Notes: generated by a model from the letters alone, not told the origin. A DNA stretch of 64,000 bases from Lachnospiraceae bacterium (GCA_015057455.1 SVEH01000010.1:1-64000); one strand, 5' to 3'. Counted from the first letter of the stretch, positions 46,637-55,888 are shown. Numbers and translations are program-made.

Positions 46637-48145
46637 TTAGAATGCTCTTCTCTTTCTTATTATTACTGCTGTTACACCTCCAACTACTGCCATTGCAGCC
46701 ATAATGAATAAAACATTCATATTAAATGCATCTGCTGTCTTTGGTGTTTCATCTGTTCCTAAATCTGAACCTGTTTGTGCTCCTGGAGTTGAACAATCTG
46801 TTCCTGGAGTTCCTGCCCCTGGAGTTTCTTCATCTGGATTCTCTACTGTTGGTGCTCCTTCCTCTGGATTTTCTATTATTGGTGCTCCTGATTGTACTTT
46901 AAATAAACTTTCATTTAATTGAAGTGTAGGTGATTTTAATGGTATTTGTTTTGATATACTATAGTTAAATACTGCACTTCCTGATGAATCTTTTGTTACA
47001 TCTATAGTTGTTCCGTTTGTATATACTTCTTTCTTAGCTGAGATATATTCTGCTGGAACTTTTGATTTCTTTAATTTAATAATAAATGATAGCTCATAAA
47101 CTTTCTTTTCTAACTTTTGTCCCCATGTAAATGTTACTGTATTCTTTGCAGAATCAACTTTACCTGTAACTGTACTGTCATTTGACTTTATTGTAGATTC
47201 AATAATTTCATATTCATCTGGTACTTTATCTACTAAAGTATTTCCTGTAATTATTTGACTAAATGTTCTTTCAGTACTCTTAAATGCATTTGCTAAGTTA
47301 CCTAAAGTTGCTGTAACTTGTGCTCTTGCTGTAGCTTCAAAGAACATTTTGTTTCCAGCTGTATCTTTAGTACACATTTCCTTTAATACACTATGATTAC
47401 TTGTTGCGTGTGTATATCCTATAGTTGCAATTCCAACATCACTAAATTTACTTTTTATAATGTTTGTTTGATTAATAGCACACTCTGAATCATTAGCTCC
47501 TAATGCAATATCTGCTCCTGTTTTAGTTGTACAGTTTACTGTTTTATAACATTGCTCTGGAACACCATCTGATTGGAATACAATAAGTTTATTCTTAACT
47601 CTTGATTCTCCTAACATTAACTGTGCTTCATATAATGCTTCTTGGAAATTAGTTCCCCACATTACTGGGTCAAATTGTAAAGTTCTAATTGCTGTTGTTA
47701 TTTTATTCTTATCTGATGTAAAATCAACTGCTCTTATACCTGTTGATCCCATAGTTACAAGACCAACTCTTACGTTAAATCCTGGTGTGTCAATCATTTG
47801 TGCTGCAAAGTCTGCTGCTGCATCTTTAGCTGCTTGAAATTCCGCTCCCATGCTTCCTGAATTATCTAATACTATGATAATATCAGCATCTCCTGCTTTT
47901 GATACAACATTAACAACTTGATCTGGTGCATTAGTTGCATCAATTTTAAATGAAACCTTGGCATATGGATTACCACTTGCATCATTTGGTTTACCATCTA
48001 ATTGTGTCCACTCTGCAGATTTTGTTATTGATATGTTATCCTTTGTTTCAGAAACACTAGGTGCAGCCATAGCAATTGTTGTATTAGCAACCATTGCACA
48101 TCCTACTATTAACATTCCTAGCTTCATTCCCCATGTTTTTTTCAT
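46637..48145 (-). CDS. Wall-anchored von Willebrand factor A-domain protein
   Basis: 502 residues. A signal peptide ends after AMA (about residue 27). The VWA domain (about 86-300) has an intact MIDAS motif DNSGSM (Asp94, Ser96, Ser98) and the downstream Thr and Asp positions, so metal-dependent protein binding is likely. A beta domain (about 300-410) resembles pilin or adhesin backbones. A Pro/Glu/Thr stalk (about 425-470) and a sorting signal TPKTAD with a hydrophobic stretch and KRRAF tail end the protein. The motif ends in TAD rather than TGD, so either a variant sortase signal or weak anchoring. It has an extended -10 promoter and AGGGGGG upstream of the ATG. Confidence 0.88.
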   Translation of the reverse strand: MKKTWGMKLGMLIVGCAMVANTTIAMAAPSVSETKDNISITKSAEWTQLDGKPNDASGNPYAKVSFKIDATNAPDQVVNVVSKAGDADIIIVLDNSGSMGAEFQAAKDAAADFAAQMIDTPGFNVRVGLVTMGSTGIRAVDFTSDKNKITTAIRTLQFDPVMWGTNFQEALYEAQLMLGESRVKNKLIVFQSDGVPEQCYKTVNCTTKTGADIALGANDSECAINQTNIIKSKFSDVGIATIGYTHATSNHSVLKEMCTKDTAGNKMFFEATARAQVTATLGNLANAFKSTERTFSQIITGNTLVDKVPDEYEIIESTIKSNDSTVTGKVDSAKNTVTFTWGQKLEKKVYELSFIIKLKKSKVPAEYISAKKEVYTNGTTIDVTKDSSGSAVFNYSISKQIPLKSPTLQLNESLFKVQSGAPIIENPEEGAPTVENPDEETPGAGTPGTDCSTPGAQTGSDLGTDETPKTADAFNMNVLFIMAAMAVVGGVTAVIIRKRRAF

Positions 48146-48188
48146 AATTTGTATCCCCCCTGAAAATACATTTCTCTTTGTTAAATAT

Positions 48189-48197
48189 ATTATAACA
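48189..48197 (-). promoter_or_regulatory. Extended -10 promoter of the VWA protein gene
   Basis: TGT-TATAAT on the minus strand (the hexamer at 48189-48194), about 45 bases before the ATG. A poor -35 (TTGTAT) lies 17 bases further upstream. Confidence 0.5.
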
Positions 48198-48380
48198 TCT
48201 TATTAACAAAAATACAATATATTCTTAATAATTTTTTAATAATTTATTAACCAATCATTAAACCTTGTTTTTTCGAGCTATAACTGCACCTATGCCACCT
48301 ATATTCATTTTTTCATCTATTGTATTTCCCATAAATATTAAATAATTATAAACTAATTTATTAATATTTTATTTATATAT

Positions 48381-48425
48381 CAAAATGAGCCAACAATAAT
48401 ATATACTATAATTTATTGTTGACCC
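48381..48425 (-). terminator. glgA terminator
   Basis: GGTCAACAATAAA pairs imperfectly with ATTATTGTTGGC, followed on the minus strand by TCATTTTGAT. It lies about 45 bases after the glgA stop. Confidence 0.55.
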
Positions 48426-48466
48426 ATTCTCTAAATTAATTTTTCATATCTTTTATTATTTCTTAC

Positions 48467-49903
48467 CTACATTGAGTAATATAACTCTTTATATCTTATA
48501 GCTGAATGCTTCCATGAATTGTCTGTATCCATAGCTCTATCAACCATTTTATTCCATTCTCTCTTGTTACCATAATATACTTTTCTAGCATAATTTATTG
48601 TATCTAACATCTCATGAGCATTATAATTAGCAAATGTAAAACCTGTACCTAATGATTCATACTCATTATACGGTATAACTGTATCCTTAAGACCACCCGT
48701 CTCTCTTACAATTGGTATTGTTCCATATCTTAAACTCATTAATTGGCTTAATCCACATGGTTCAAATAAGGATGGCATTAAATACGCATCTGCTGATGCA
48801 TACACTTTATGCGCCATATCATTAGAATAATATATATTAGCAGAAACTCTGTCTGGATATTTCCAAGCAAAATGTCTAAATAAATTCTCATATTGTTCTG
48901 TTCCTGTTCCAACAACTACCAATTGAGTATCTTCACGACATAACTCTTCTATTACATAATCAACTAAATCTAATCCTTTTTGCTCTGTAAGTCGTGAGAC
49001 TATGCCAATCATAAACTTATTAGGATTAACCTCTAAGCCCAATTCTTTTTGTAGTTCCATTTTGTCCTTAACTTTTTCTTTTCTAAAAGTTCTTTTATCA
49101 AAATTATATTTTATATACTTATCTGTACTTGAGTTATATTCATCATAATCTATACCGTTACATATTCCTACTAAATCGTGAGATCTTGACCTGATTACTC
49201 CATCTAACCCTTCACCATAAAATGGTTGTTTTATTTCTTGAGCATAATTCTCACTAACTGTTGTAATCTTATCTGCGTAAACTATTCCACCTTTTAAATA
49301 GTTAGCATCTCCATATGCTTCTAATTTGTCTGACGTAAAATGATATGGCATAAGACCTGATAATTCTCTTACAAAATCTATTCCCCATACACCTTGGAAC
49401 TTCAAATTATGAATAGTCATAATTGACTTTATTCCTCTATAAAATTCATATCTAGAATAAACATCTTTTAATAATACTGGTATAAGACCTGTCTGCCAAT
49501 CATGACAATGTATAATATCAGGTCTAAAATCAATTACCGGCAAAGCTGATAATACAGCCTTACAATAATATGCAAACTTTGGAATGTCATATCCCATATC
49601 TCCATATGGTGTCATTCCTCCAAAATAATATTCACTATCTACAAAATAAACTTTTATTCCATCATACTCTGTCTCTAAAACACCAACATATTGGTTTCCT
49701 GTATTCATCTCAACTTGAAAATTTGTTATATATTGCAATTTTTCTTTATATTTATCTGCCATACAAGAATACTTTGGAATTATTACTCTAACATCAAATT
49801 CTTCCTTATCAAAACACTTAGGTAATGATCCTACAACATCGGCTAATCCACCTGTTTTTATAAATGGCACACATTCTGATGCTGCGAATAAAATCTTCTT
49901 CAT
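48467..49903 (-). CDS. glgA: Glycogen synthase (GT5)
   Basis: Adds glucose from ADP-glucose to the end of alpha-1,4-glucan. The 478-residue length is usual. The N-terminal KTGGLADVVGSLPK (from Lys16) is the ADP-glucose-binding signature; HCHDWQTGL and IHNLKFQG follow. The C-terminal half has GIVSRLTEQKG and the FEPCGLSQL segment with the catalytic Glu. No other glycogen gene is adjacent, so it is a single-gene unit with a good promoter. Glycogen storage fits a spore-former. Confidence 0.96.
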   Translation of the reverse strand: MKKILFAASECVPFIKTGGLADVVGSLPKCFDKEEFDVRVIIPKYSCMADKYKEKLQYITNFQVEMNTGNQYVGVLETEYDGIKVYFVDSEYYFGGMTPYGDMGYDIPKFAYYCKAVLSALPVIDFRPDIIHCHDWQTGLIPVLLKDVYSRYEFYRGIKSIMTIHNLKFQGVWGIDFVRELSGLMPYHFTSDKLEAYGDANYLKGGIVYADKITTVSENYAQEIKQPFYGEGLDGVIRSRSHDLVGICNGIDYDEYNSSTDKYIKYNFDKRTFRKEKVKDKMELQKELGLEVNPNKFMIGIVSRLTEQKGLDLVDYVIEELCREDTQLVVVGTGTEQYENLFRHFAWKYPDRVSANIYYSNDMAHKVYASADAYLMPSLFEPCGLSQLMSLRYGTIPIVRETGGLKDTVIPYNEYESLGTGFTFANYNAHEMLDTINYARKVYYGNKREWNKMVDRAMDTDNSWKHSAIRYKELYYSM

Positions 49904-49955
49904 ATTCTAACCACCTGTTTAAATACACCTTTCTGTCAATTAACTTCCGCATAAC

Positions 49956-49984
49956 ATTATAGCCTAATCTTTTGTAAATTTCAA
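49956..49984 (-). promoter_or_regulatory. glgA promoter
   Basis: On the minus strand, TTGAAA (49979-49984), a 17-base spacer, then TATAAT (49956-49961); five and six of six consensus matches. About 50 bases before the ATG. Confidence 0.8.
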
Positions 49985-50047
49985 TTTTCTTTTCATATTC
50001 CTTTCTAGAGAAGATTTCTGCAAGTTTTACTTTTCCTTTCTAGGGTC

Positions 50048-50122
50048 GAAAAGAGAGAAGATATAGATGTTTTTGCTCAGGCACGCAAATCCCGCAAAAA
50101 CATCTATATCCTCTTTCTTTTC
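50048..50122 (-). terminator. Very long hairpin between spo0A and glgA
   Basis: Two 29-base arms (50048-50076 and 50094-50122) match at 27 of 29 positions, with a 17-base loop. A smaller hairpin, AATTTGAG...CTCAAATT (50124-50145), lies between it and the spo0A stop. It probably ends spo0A transcription, but the stem is much longer than usual and the tail (CTTCTCTCTTTTC) is not a pure U-run. It might be a small mobile palindrome. Confidence 0.55.
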
Positions 50123-50154
50123 TAATTTGAGTGATAGCTCAAATTTTAAAAATC

Positions 50155-50964
50155 TTAAACTGAAAATTTTTGTTTATAATCTAATCTTATTCTATCTGAG
50201 ATAAGAGCAACAAATTCTGAATTTGTTGGCTTTCCTTTTCCATGAGATACTGTATAGCCAAATAATTCATTTATTGTATCCATCTTTCCTCTTGACCAAG
50301 CCACCTCTATAGCATGTCTTATAGCTCTTTCTACTCTACTTGAGGTAGTTTTATATTTTGATGCTATTGATGGATATAATATCTTAGTAATTGAATTTAA
50401 TACATCAGAATCATCAACTGACATCATAATTGCATCTCTTAAATATTGATAACCTTTTATATGAGCTGGTACTCCTATTTCATGAATAATATTAGTTACA
50501 TCTGCTTCTAAATTATATACCTTATCTTCTGTCTTTTTTATATTAGCACTTTCAACAATCTTACTTTGCTTAATCTCGTTCATTTCTCTATAAGTTTGTT
50601 TTATTCTATTAAGTAATAAAGTACTGTCAAATGGTTTTAATATGTAATAGCATGCACCTAATGCAAATGCATTCTCTGTTATTCTTTCACCATTAGCTGC
50701 TGTAATAACTATAATTGATGGTACTTTTTTTAATCTGCTTTGGTTCTCTTTTATCTGCTCCATTACTCCAAGTCCATCAACCAAAGGCATAACCATATCC
50801 AATAAAATTATATCTGGCTCCTTCTCATCAATTACTGATAAAATACTTAAACCATCTGTTAATTCTGCTACAACCTCTATATCATCATCATTCTTTAGTA
50901 TCGTTGACATCATGTCGAGCATTAGCTCATTATCATCTGCAATTACAACTTTGATTTTACTCAT
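50155..50964 (-). CDS. spo0A: Sporulation master regulator Spo0A
   Basis: 269-residue response regulator that, when phosphorylated, switches on sporulation. The receiver domain (about 1-125) has the acidic pair Asp10/Asp11, phospho-acceptor Asp56 (ILLDMVMP), Thr88 and Lys110. The C-terminal domain (about 160-265) is the Spo0A DNA-binding effector with the recognition helix [15 protein letters not shown]. The gene follows TraX, DUF4230, spoIVB and recN, the conserved recN-spoIVB-spo0A neighbourhood with two inserted genes. Its own promoter carries a perfect 0A box, so it probably regulates itself. Confidence 0.97.
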   Translation of the reverse strand: MSKIKVVIADDNELMLDMMSTILKNDDDIEVVAELTDGLSILSVIDEKEPDIILLDMVMPLVDGLGVMEQIKENQSRLKKVPSIIVITAANGERITENAFALGACYYILKPFDSTLLLNRIKQTYREMNEIKQSKIVESANIKKTEDKVYNLEADVTNIIHEIGVPAHIKGYQYLRDAIMMSVDDSDVLNSITKILYPSIASKYKTTSSRVERAIRHAIEVAWSRGKMDTINELFGYTVSHGKGKPTNSEFVALISDRIRLDYKQKFSV

Positions 50965-51015
50965 AATCTCCCGTCCAATCCTTTCTTAACAATTAATACT
51001 TCCTAATCAAAGTAT

Positions 51016-51028
51016 GGGGGTCTCCCCC
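51016..51028 (-). promoter_or_regulatory. GC-only mini-hairpin in the spo0A leader
   Basis: GGGGG-AGA-CCCCC on the minus strand, about 55 bases before the spo0A ATG. A run of ten G/C pairs stands out in this AT-rich DNA. It would form a small stable hairpin, or block a nearby element. Confidence 0.5.
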
Positions 51029-51086
51029 TACCACGCATGACATCCCAAATATTTACACTTTTACATGTTTTTATCACGCAAATTGA

Positions 51087-51095
51087 ATTATATCA
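51087..51095 (-). promoter_or_regulatory. spo0A extended -10 promoter
   Basis: TGA-TATAAT on the minus strand; the hexamer is at 51087-51092. No consensus -35 is seen, but a 0A-like site overlaps that position, as expected of an activated promoter. Confidence 0.55.
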
Positions 51096-51099
51096 CAAC

Positions 51100-51141
51100 T
51101 TATGACAAATGCAATCATTTTTCATCGCAACATTCGACAAA
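51100..51141 (-). promoter_or_regulatory. Spo0A-binding (0A) boxes upstream of spo0A
   Basis: A perfect TTTGTCGAA lies at 51133-51141 on the minus strand. A degenerate TTTGTCATAA lies at 51100-51109, next to the -35 position. The consensus core TGTCGAA is that known from Bacillus and Clostridium. This supports autoregulation. Confidence 0.65.
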
Positions 51142-51157
51142 TTATGATTCCTAATCA

Positions 51158-51931
51158 TTAATAAACACCTACTATCATTGATATAAGTACAAGAATTATT
51201 AAATGTATTGGATATAATGCATAAAATAACCACTTTAATCCTTTTCCTTTTTCTCCATTATACATTGCAATAGGTATAACACCTATTAATGCAAATAACT
51301 GTATATAATTTAATGATAATCCACTTATTAACAATGCACCTACAGCATATGCTGCAACTGGTTTTTGTCGTAATATATACATAACTATAATACATAAAAT
51401 TCCCATCATTCCATAATCCATAGGGAACTTATTACATATTGCCATATTAATTACAAAAAGAATAAAAATAAGTACCGCATAAACTAAATGAATTAAAAAT
51501 GCTATAAAATATTGTTTATGTTGTTCTAAATATTTTGATTTTAATTTATCAAAACAACTCAATGCCCAAATAAACAATAATCCTAAAAACAATGTAAAGA
51601 AAACATTATTATATTCAAACTCAACAAATTTAGTTTTATTAAATGCAATATCAAAAGGCCATTCTGATATAATTGCAAACATAAATAATCTTAATGCGTA
51701 TTTCCACACACATCTAGTATGAATAAATCCTTGTACTATTAAATAACAGTATATAGGAAATGATACTCTACCAATTATTCTCATAATCATAATTAATGGA
51801 TACATTGTATATCCATCATATATTGCATTGTCTATATCTGTTAATACTGTTGCTGCTAAATGATCTATAATCATACATATTAATGCAATTATTTTCAAAT
51901 GATAGCTATTTATTATTTTATATTTCTTCAT
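51158..51931 (-). CDS. TraX-family membrane protein
   Basis: 257 residues with about eight hydrophobic helices. The N-terminal HLKIIALICMIIDHLA is typical of the TraX family, whose founding member acetylates F pilin; acyltransferase-like chemistry on a surface product is the usual guess for Firmicute members. The gene overlaps the end of the DUF4230 gene by 14 bases, so the two are co-translated. It lies between spoIVB and spo0A, but there is no direct evidence for a sporulation role. Confidence 0.85.
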   Translation of the reverse strand: MKKYKIINSYHLKIIALICMIIDHLAATVLTDIDNAIYDGYTMYPLIMIMRIIGRVSFPIYCYLIVQGFIHTRCVWKYALRLFMFAIISEWPFDIAFNKTKFVEFEYNNVFFTLFLGLLFIWALSCFDKLKSKYLEQHKQYFIAFLIHLVYAVLIFILFVINMAICNKFPMDYGMMGILCIIVMYILRQKPVAAYAVGALLISGLSLNYIQLFALIGVIPIAMYNGEKGKGLKWLFYALYPIHLIILVLISMIVGVY

Positions 51932-52532
51932 GTTTAATAATTAACTCTCTTCCGCCAAGAGTTCCTTCTAATAATCCCTTAATAAGAGATTCATTTTGTT
52001 CTCTTGCTTCCTCTTTTAATCCTTCTATATCTGCATTCTTCTTCACATCTTCTTCTGCTTTTTTAACAGCTTTTACAACATCCTCTTTATTTGTCCAATT
52101 AAATAATGCTGATTTTTCATCATAAAATTGAATTGAATTAGAATCAACATCTACACTAAACACCTTAACTTGTGGAAGTGTAAGTGTTACAGTTGTATCT
52201 GTAATTGCTATATCTGTTTCTGACAATTCAACTCCAGCTTTAACTTCTGCACGATATATCATTGAAAATGCTTTTTTTGTTATAAATGGTACTTTACCAT
52301 CACTGTATTGAACCAAACCATTATATGTTAACTTTGCAGTTGTAAGCTCACTTACCCTCTCTAACTTTTCACTTATAAAAGTACTTGATAATGTTGGTTC
52401 ATCACCTTTTGCAAAAATAGTTTCTGCTTTGTTCATTGTATGAATAACCACTACTGCAATTATTGCAACTGTAAGCATATTAAAAAATGCTCTTCCTACT
52501 CCACCTTTTTTCTCGTTACCGTTATCTGCCAT
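51918..52532 (-). CDS. DUF4230 family membrane-anchored protein
   Basis: 204 residues. A basic, Gly-rich N-terminus precedes a single helix (about 15-32). The rest resembles DUF4230: ELTTAKLTYNGLV, the Tyr-Arg-Ala stretch IYRAEVKAGVEL, VTLTLPQVKVFSVDVD, then a charged helical C-terminus. The function of the family is not known. It heads a two-gene unit with the TraX gene. A palindrome overlaps its predicted transcription start. Confidence 0.8.
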   Translation of the reverse strand: MADNGNEKKGGVGRAFFNMLTVAIIAVVVIHTMNKAETIFAKGDEPTLSSTFISEKLERVSELTTAKLTYNGLVQYSDGKVPFITKKAFSMIYRAEVKAGVELSETDIAITDTTVTLTLPQVKVFSVDVDSNSIQFYDEKSALFNWTNKEDVVKAVKKAEEDVKKNADIEGLKEEAREQNESLIKGLLEGTLGGRELIIKHEEI

Positions 52533-52595
52533 GTTCTTTCAGTCCTTTCGTATAAATATTTAGATACAGACCTATTATCTACATCTATATTAGTT

Positions 52596-52613
52596 GTGTC
52601 ATCATTATGACAC
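52596..52613. promoter_or_regulatory. Palindromic operator at the DUF4230-traX start site
   Basis: GTGTCAT-CATT-ATGACAC, perfect 7-bp arms, centred about 15 bases downstream of the -10. The position fits a repressor site. Confidence 0.5.
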
Positions 52614-52618
52614 CATTA

Positions 52619-52646
52619 ATTATACACGATTAGACATAATTTTCAA
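52619..52646 (-). promoter_or_regulatory. DUF4230-traX promoter
   Basis: On the minus strand, TTGAAA (52641-52646), a 16-base spacer, then TATAAT (52619-52624). Confidence 0.7.
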
Positions 52647-52720
52647 ATGTTCTATATATTTTTTCCTAGTGTAAAATTAATTAATAAACTCAAAATCCCT
52701 TACGCAGAAAACAATGGGCA

Positions 52721-52777
52721 AATAAAAGGGGATACTCAACATCAGTATTCTGCAATAGTTGAGTATCCCCTTTTATT
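52721..52777 (-). terminator. spoIVB terminator
   Basis: A 20-bp perfect stem (52721-52740 with 52758-52777; core AAAGGGGATACTCAAC), loop 17 bases, ending on the minus strand in CCCCTTTTATTT. It lies about 40 bases after the spoIVB stop. Confidence 0.88.
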
Positions 52778-52814
52778 TCTATTTTTTTACTTATATTTCC
52801 ATCTCATTGTTATA

Positions 52815-54125
52815 TTATATCATATTTTCAATAAATATCCCATAACCACGGGTAGGGTCGTTTACCAAAACATGTGTTACAGCTCCTACCAACTTCCCAT
52901 CTTGAATAATTGGACTCCCGGACATCCCTTGAACTATTCCACCTGTTTTTTTCAGCAATTCTTTATCAACTATATGAATTACAAAATTTTTATTAGAATT
53001 GCCACTATTAATATCAATTTGCTGTATATTTATCTTATAATCTTTAATCTCATCACTAACTTTTGTTCTTAATGTTGCTTTGCCAACCTTTAAATCTTGT
53101 TTTAAAGCAATTTTGTATCTGTCCTTTAAATTATCATTCCCTATTTGTTCAGTTAAATTATCATTATTTTCTATTAATCCATGTATTCCATTTGGCGAAT
53201 TATAAGCTAAAGTTCCTAATCTATGCTTTTCACTGTGATTAATCACCCCAACTAGCTCACCAGGATTATCCTTTATTCCCTTTACTATATCTACTATTCC
53301 TGCTTGAAAAATTGCACCTTTTTTTACAGTCATTATCGTATTAGTATCTACATCATTAATACCATGTCCAAGTGCTCCATATGTTTTATTACTTGGGTCG
53401 TAATATGTTAAAGTTCCTATTCCTTGCATATCATTTCTTATCCAAATTCCTAACTTAGAATCAGATCTATTCATTTTAACACCCTTTACAACAACATCAA
53501 ACTTATGCCCATCTCTTCGTATTGTTAAATTTACTTTTGTAGAATTATACTCTTTTAAAATATCAATAAATTCCTTCTTATTAGATAACTTATGTCCATT
53601 CAATGCCAATATATAATCTCCACTTCTCACAACTTTGGATGCATTAGAAGTTTCTACACCATTAGCTGATTTAATCTTACTCGTTCCAAGTACTAACAAA
53701 CCATCTGTTTCCATATATATTCCAACTGGAATTCCTCCAACGAGCATTTCCTTATCCTCAATTACTTTTACATTAACTTCTTTTAATTTTATCAAACCAA
53801 ATGCTTTTAAATCCGCTTTAAATTCTCCTACCTTACTTGATTTTAATGAAAAATTATCACAAATTGATATCTCTGTATTCTGATTCTTAATTTTCTTGTT
53901 ATCTACACTAAGAACCCCAACACTTTTTTGATCAAATATCGCTGTTAAAGGTAGTGATGATTTAAACTTTCCTACTTTATTAACTTTAATTGTAATATCT
54001 CTTGGAATATCATTTTTTATATAGCAATAACTATATGTTATTGTTCCCATTATTGCTATAATGCATAAACTTAGTACAAATCTTCTATATGCCTTTAACT
54101 CTTTTTTATTCTCCATTATTCTCAT
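52815..54125 (-). CDS. spoIVB: SpoIVB serine peptidase
   Basis: A forespore-secreted serine peptidase that starts the signal for sigma-K activation in sporulation. About 436 residues from the ATG at 54125 (MRIMENKK), which has AAGGAG seven bases upstream; the longer frame has no site. One N-terminal helix (about 16-35) exports it. A PDZ domain (about 110-210) includes SGDYILALNGHKL. The C-terminal peptidase domain has YGALGHGI (His) and GIVQGMSGSPIIQDG with the catalytic Ser, then GAVTHVLVNDPTRGYGIF. Its ribosome site is buried in the terminator of recN. Confidence 0.95.
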   Translation of the reverse strand: MRIMENKKELKAYRRFVLSLCIIAIMGTITYSYCYIKNDIPRDITIKVNKVGKFKSSLPLTAIFDQKSVGVLSVDNKKIKNQNTEISICDNFSLKSSKVGEFKADLKAFGLIKLKEVNVKVIEDKEMLVGGIPVGIYMETDGLLVLGTSKIKSANGVETSNASKVVRSGDYILALNGHKLSNKKEFIDILKEYNSTKVNLTIRRDGHKFDVVVKGVKMNRSDSKLGIWIRNDMQGIGTLTYYDPSNKTYGALGHGINDVDTNTIMTVKKGAIFQAGIVDIVKGIKDNPGELVGVINHSEKHRLGTLAYNSPNGIHGLIENNDNLTEQIGNDNLKDRYKIALKQDLKVGKATLRTKVSDEIKDYKINIQQIDINSGNSNKNFVIHIVDKELLKKTGGIVQGMSGSPIIQDGKLVGAVTHVLVNDPTRGYGIFIENMI

Positions 54126-54130
54126 AAAAA

Positions 54131-54176
54131 AACTCCTTAACACTTGCTTTATATAAGTATTCACAAGTAAGGAGTT
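54131..54176 (-). terminator. recN terminator that contains the spoIVB ribosome binding site
   Basis: On the minus strand AACTCCTT-ACTTG pairs with CAAGT-GTT-AAGGAGTT (13 bp with a 3-base bulge), followed by a T-run that runs into the spoIVB ATG. The AAGGAG Shine-Dalgarno of spoIVB is completely inside the 3' arm. Transcripts coming from recN should therefore end here or have a masked spoIVB site. Confidence 0.75.
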
Positions 54177-54199
54177 TTTTATACATTTTAAAAATCATT

Positions 54200-55888
54200 C
54201 TATGCATTCATGCATTTTATACCCTGTGCCAATTGAATCATCTCTCTGGCATTAGACAATACTGATTCAGTTATTTGAACTCCACCTATAATACGTGCAA
54301 TTTCATTAACTGCTTCACTATCTGATAATCTATATATATCACTTCTTGTATTCTCTCCATCACTTATCTTACCAATAACAAAATGTGTATCTGCCATTGC
54401 TGCAATTTGAGGAAGGTGAGTTATACAAATTACTTGACGTTGTTTTGCTATAACCGCAAGTTTCTCTGAAACTTTTTGTGCTGTTCTTCCACTAATTCCT
54501 GTATCTATTTCATCAAAAATAAGTGAATCGATTGAATCCATATTAGCTAGAACAGACTTTATTGCAAGCATAATTCTAGAAATTTCACCACCAGATGCTA
54601 CTTCTGACAAAGGTCTTAGTAATTCTCCTGGATTAGTAGAAATATAGAATAATGCGTCATCAATTCCCTTCTCTGTATAATCCTTTGTTCTGTTAAAAAT
54701 CATCTCAAACTGCACATCTAAGAAATTCAAATCTATAAGAGATTCACGTATTCTATCTGTTAATATCTTGGCATTATTCATTCTTATACTAGATACCTTT
54801 TCTGATAAAATATTAACTTTAAATTCTAAACTATCTACCTTAATCTTAAGACTTTCTACATATTCATCGTAATTCTTTAATTTACTTAACTTCTCCTCTT
54901 GTTGTTTCATATATGATAAAATCACGTCAATAGAATTACCATACTTCATCTTAAGACCATTAATTAAGTTTAGTCTTTCTTCTACTGTTGCTAATTCTTC
55001 TGAAACATCATCACATCTATCCATATAGTTAACAACATCTTTATTCAAATCACTTAAAAGACTCTCTACTGTAATTAATTGTTCTAAATATTCTTCTAAA
55101 CACTCATCTAAAGTACTCACCTTAGATAATTCTCTTACACTTCTTGCCACATTATCTGCTGCAGATTCTGATACTGAATCAGACAAATAATTATGTACAC
55201 ATGATAAAGAACTCATAATTGTGTTCATACTTGATAATTTCTTAAATTGATTATCTAATTCTTCATCTTCACCAACTTTTAACTCTGCATTTTTTATCTC
55301 ATTAATCTCATACTCTAAAAATGAAATCTCTCTATTTCTACTCTCTTCATCTACAACAGAAGTCTCTAGTTCTTTTCTTGCCTTTACATATTCCTTATAT
55401 ATACTAGCTAATTCATCAAGCAAATCTCCTAATTCATCTTTAGCAAATTTATCTAATAAATTAAGATGATTCTTCTTCATCAAAAGAGAATGATTCTGAT
55501 GTTGTCCATGAACATCAATTAATATCTCTCCCATTCTTTTAAGAGTAGTATTAGTTACATTCTCTCCATTAACTTTATTAATACACTTAGTCTGTGTAAT
55601 CTTCTTTGAAATAATAACCATATCATCTTCTACAGTTATTCCTAAATCTTCTAACTTCTGTCTCTTAACCTCTGTGTCTACACTAAAAACTAGCTCAACC
55701 AATGCATATTCTGCACCTTTTCTAATTATATCTTTACTAACCTTACCACCAAGAGCTATCCCTATAGAATCTATTATTATTGACTTACCTGCACCTGTCT
55801 CACCAGACATTATATTAAGTCCTTCTGAAAACTCAACTTCAACTTCTTCTATTAATACTAAATTCTTAACGTGTAAACTTTCTAACAT
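54200..55888 (-). CDS. recN: DNA repair protein RecN
   Basis: 562-residue SMC-like ATPase for double-strand break repair. Walker A is GETGAGKS (29-36). Long coiled-coil arms occupy about 150-360. The C-terminal ABC signature (EVASGGEISRIMLA) and Walker B (SLIFDEIDTGISG) are intact, followed by the H-loop THLPQIA. The ATG has AGAAGGG upstream. The promoter is overlapped by LexA-like boxes, so SOS induction is expected. The recN-spoIVB-spo0A order is typical of Firmicutes. Confidence 0.97.
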   Translation of the reverse strand: MLESLHVKNLVLIEEVEVEFSEGLNIMSGETGAGKSIIIDSIGIALGGKVSKDIIRKGAEYALVELVFSVDTEVKRQKLEDLGITVEDDMVIISKKITQTKCINKVNGENVTNTTLKRMGEILIDVHGQHQNHSLLMKKNHLNLLDKFAKDELGDLLDELASIYKEYVKARKELETSVVDEESRNREISFLEYEINEIKNAELKVGEDEELDNQFKKLSSMNTIMSSLSCVHNYLSDSVSESAADNVARSVRELSKVSTLDECLEEYLEQLITVESLLSDLNKDVVNYMDRCDDVSEELATVEERLNLINGLKMKYGNSIDVILSYMKQQEEKLSKLKNYDEYVESLKIKVDSLEFKVNILSEKVSSIRMNNAKILTDRIRESLIDLNFLDVQFEMIFNRTKDYTEKGIDDALFYISTNPGELLRPLSEVASGGEISRIMLAIKSVLANMDSIDSLIFDEIDTGISGRTAQKVSEKLAVIAKQRQVICITHLPQIAAMADTHFVIGKISDGENTRSDIYRLSDSEAVNEIARIIGGVQITESVLSNAREMIQLAQGIKCMNA

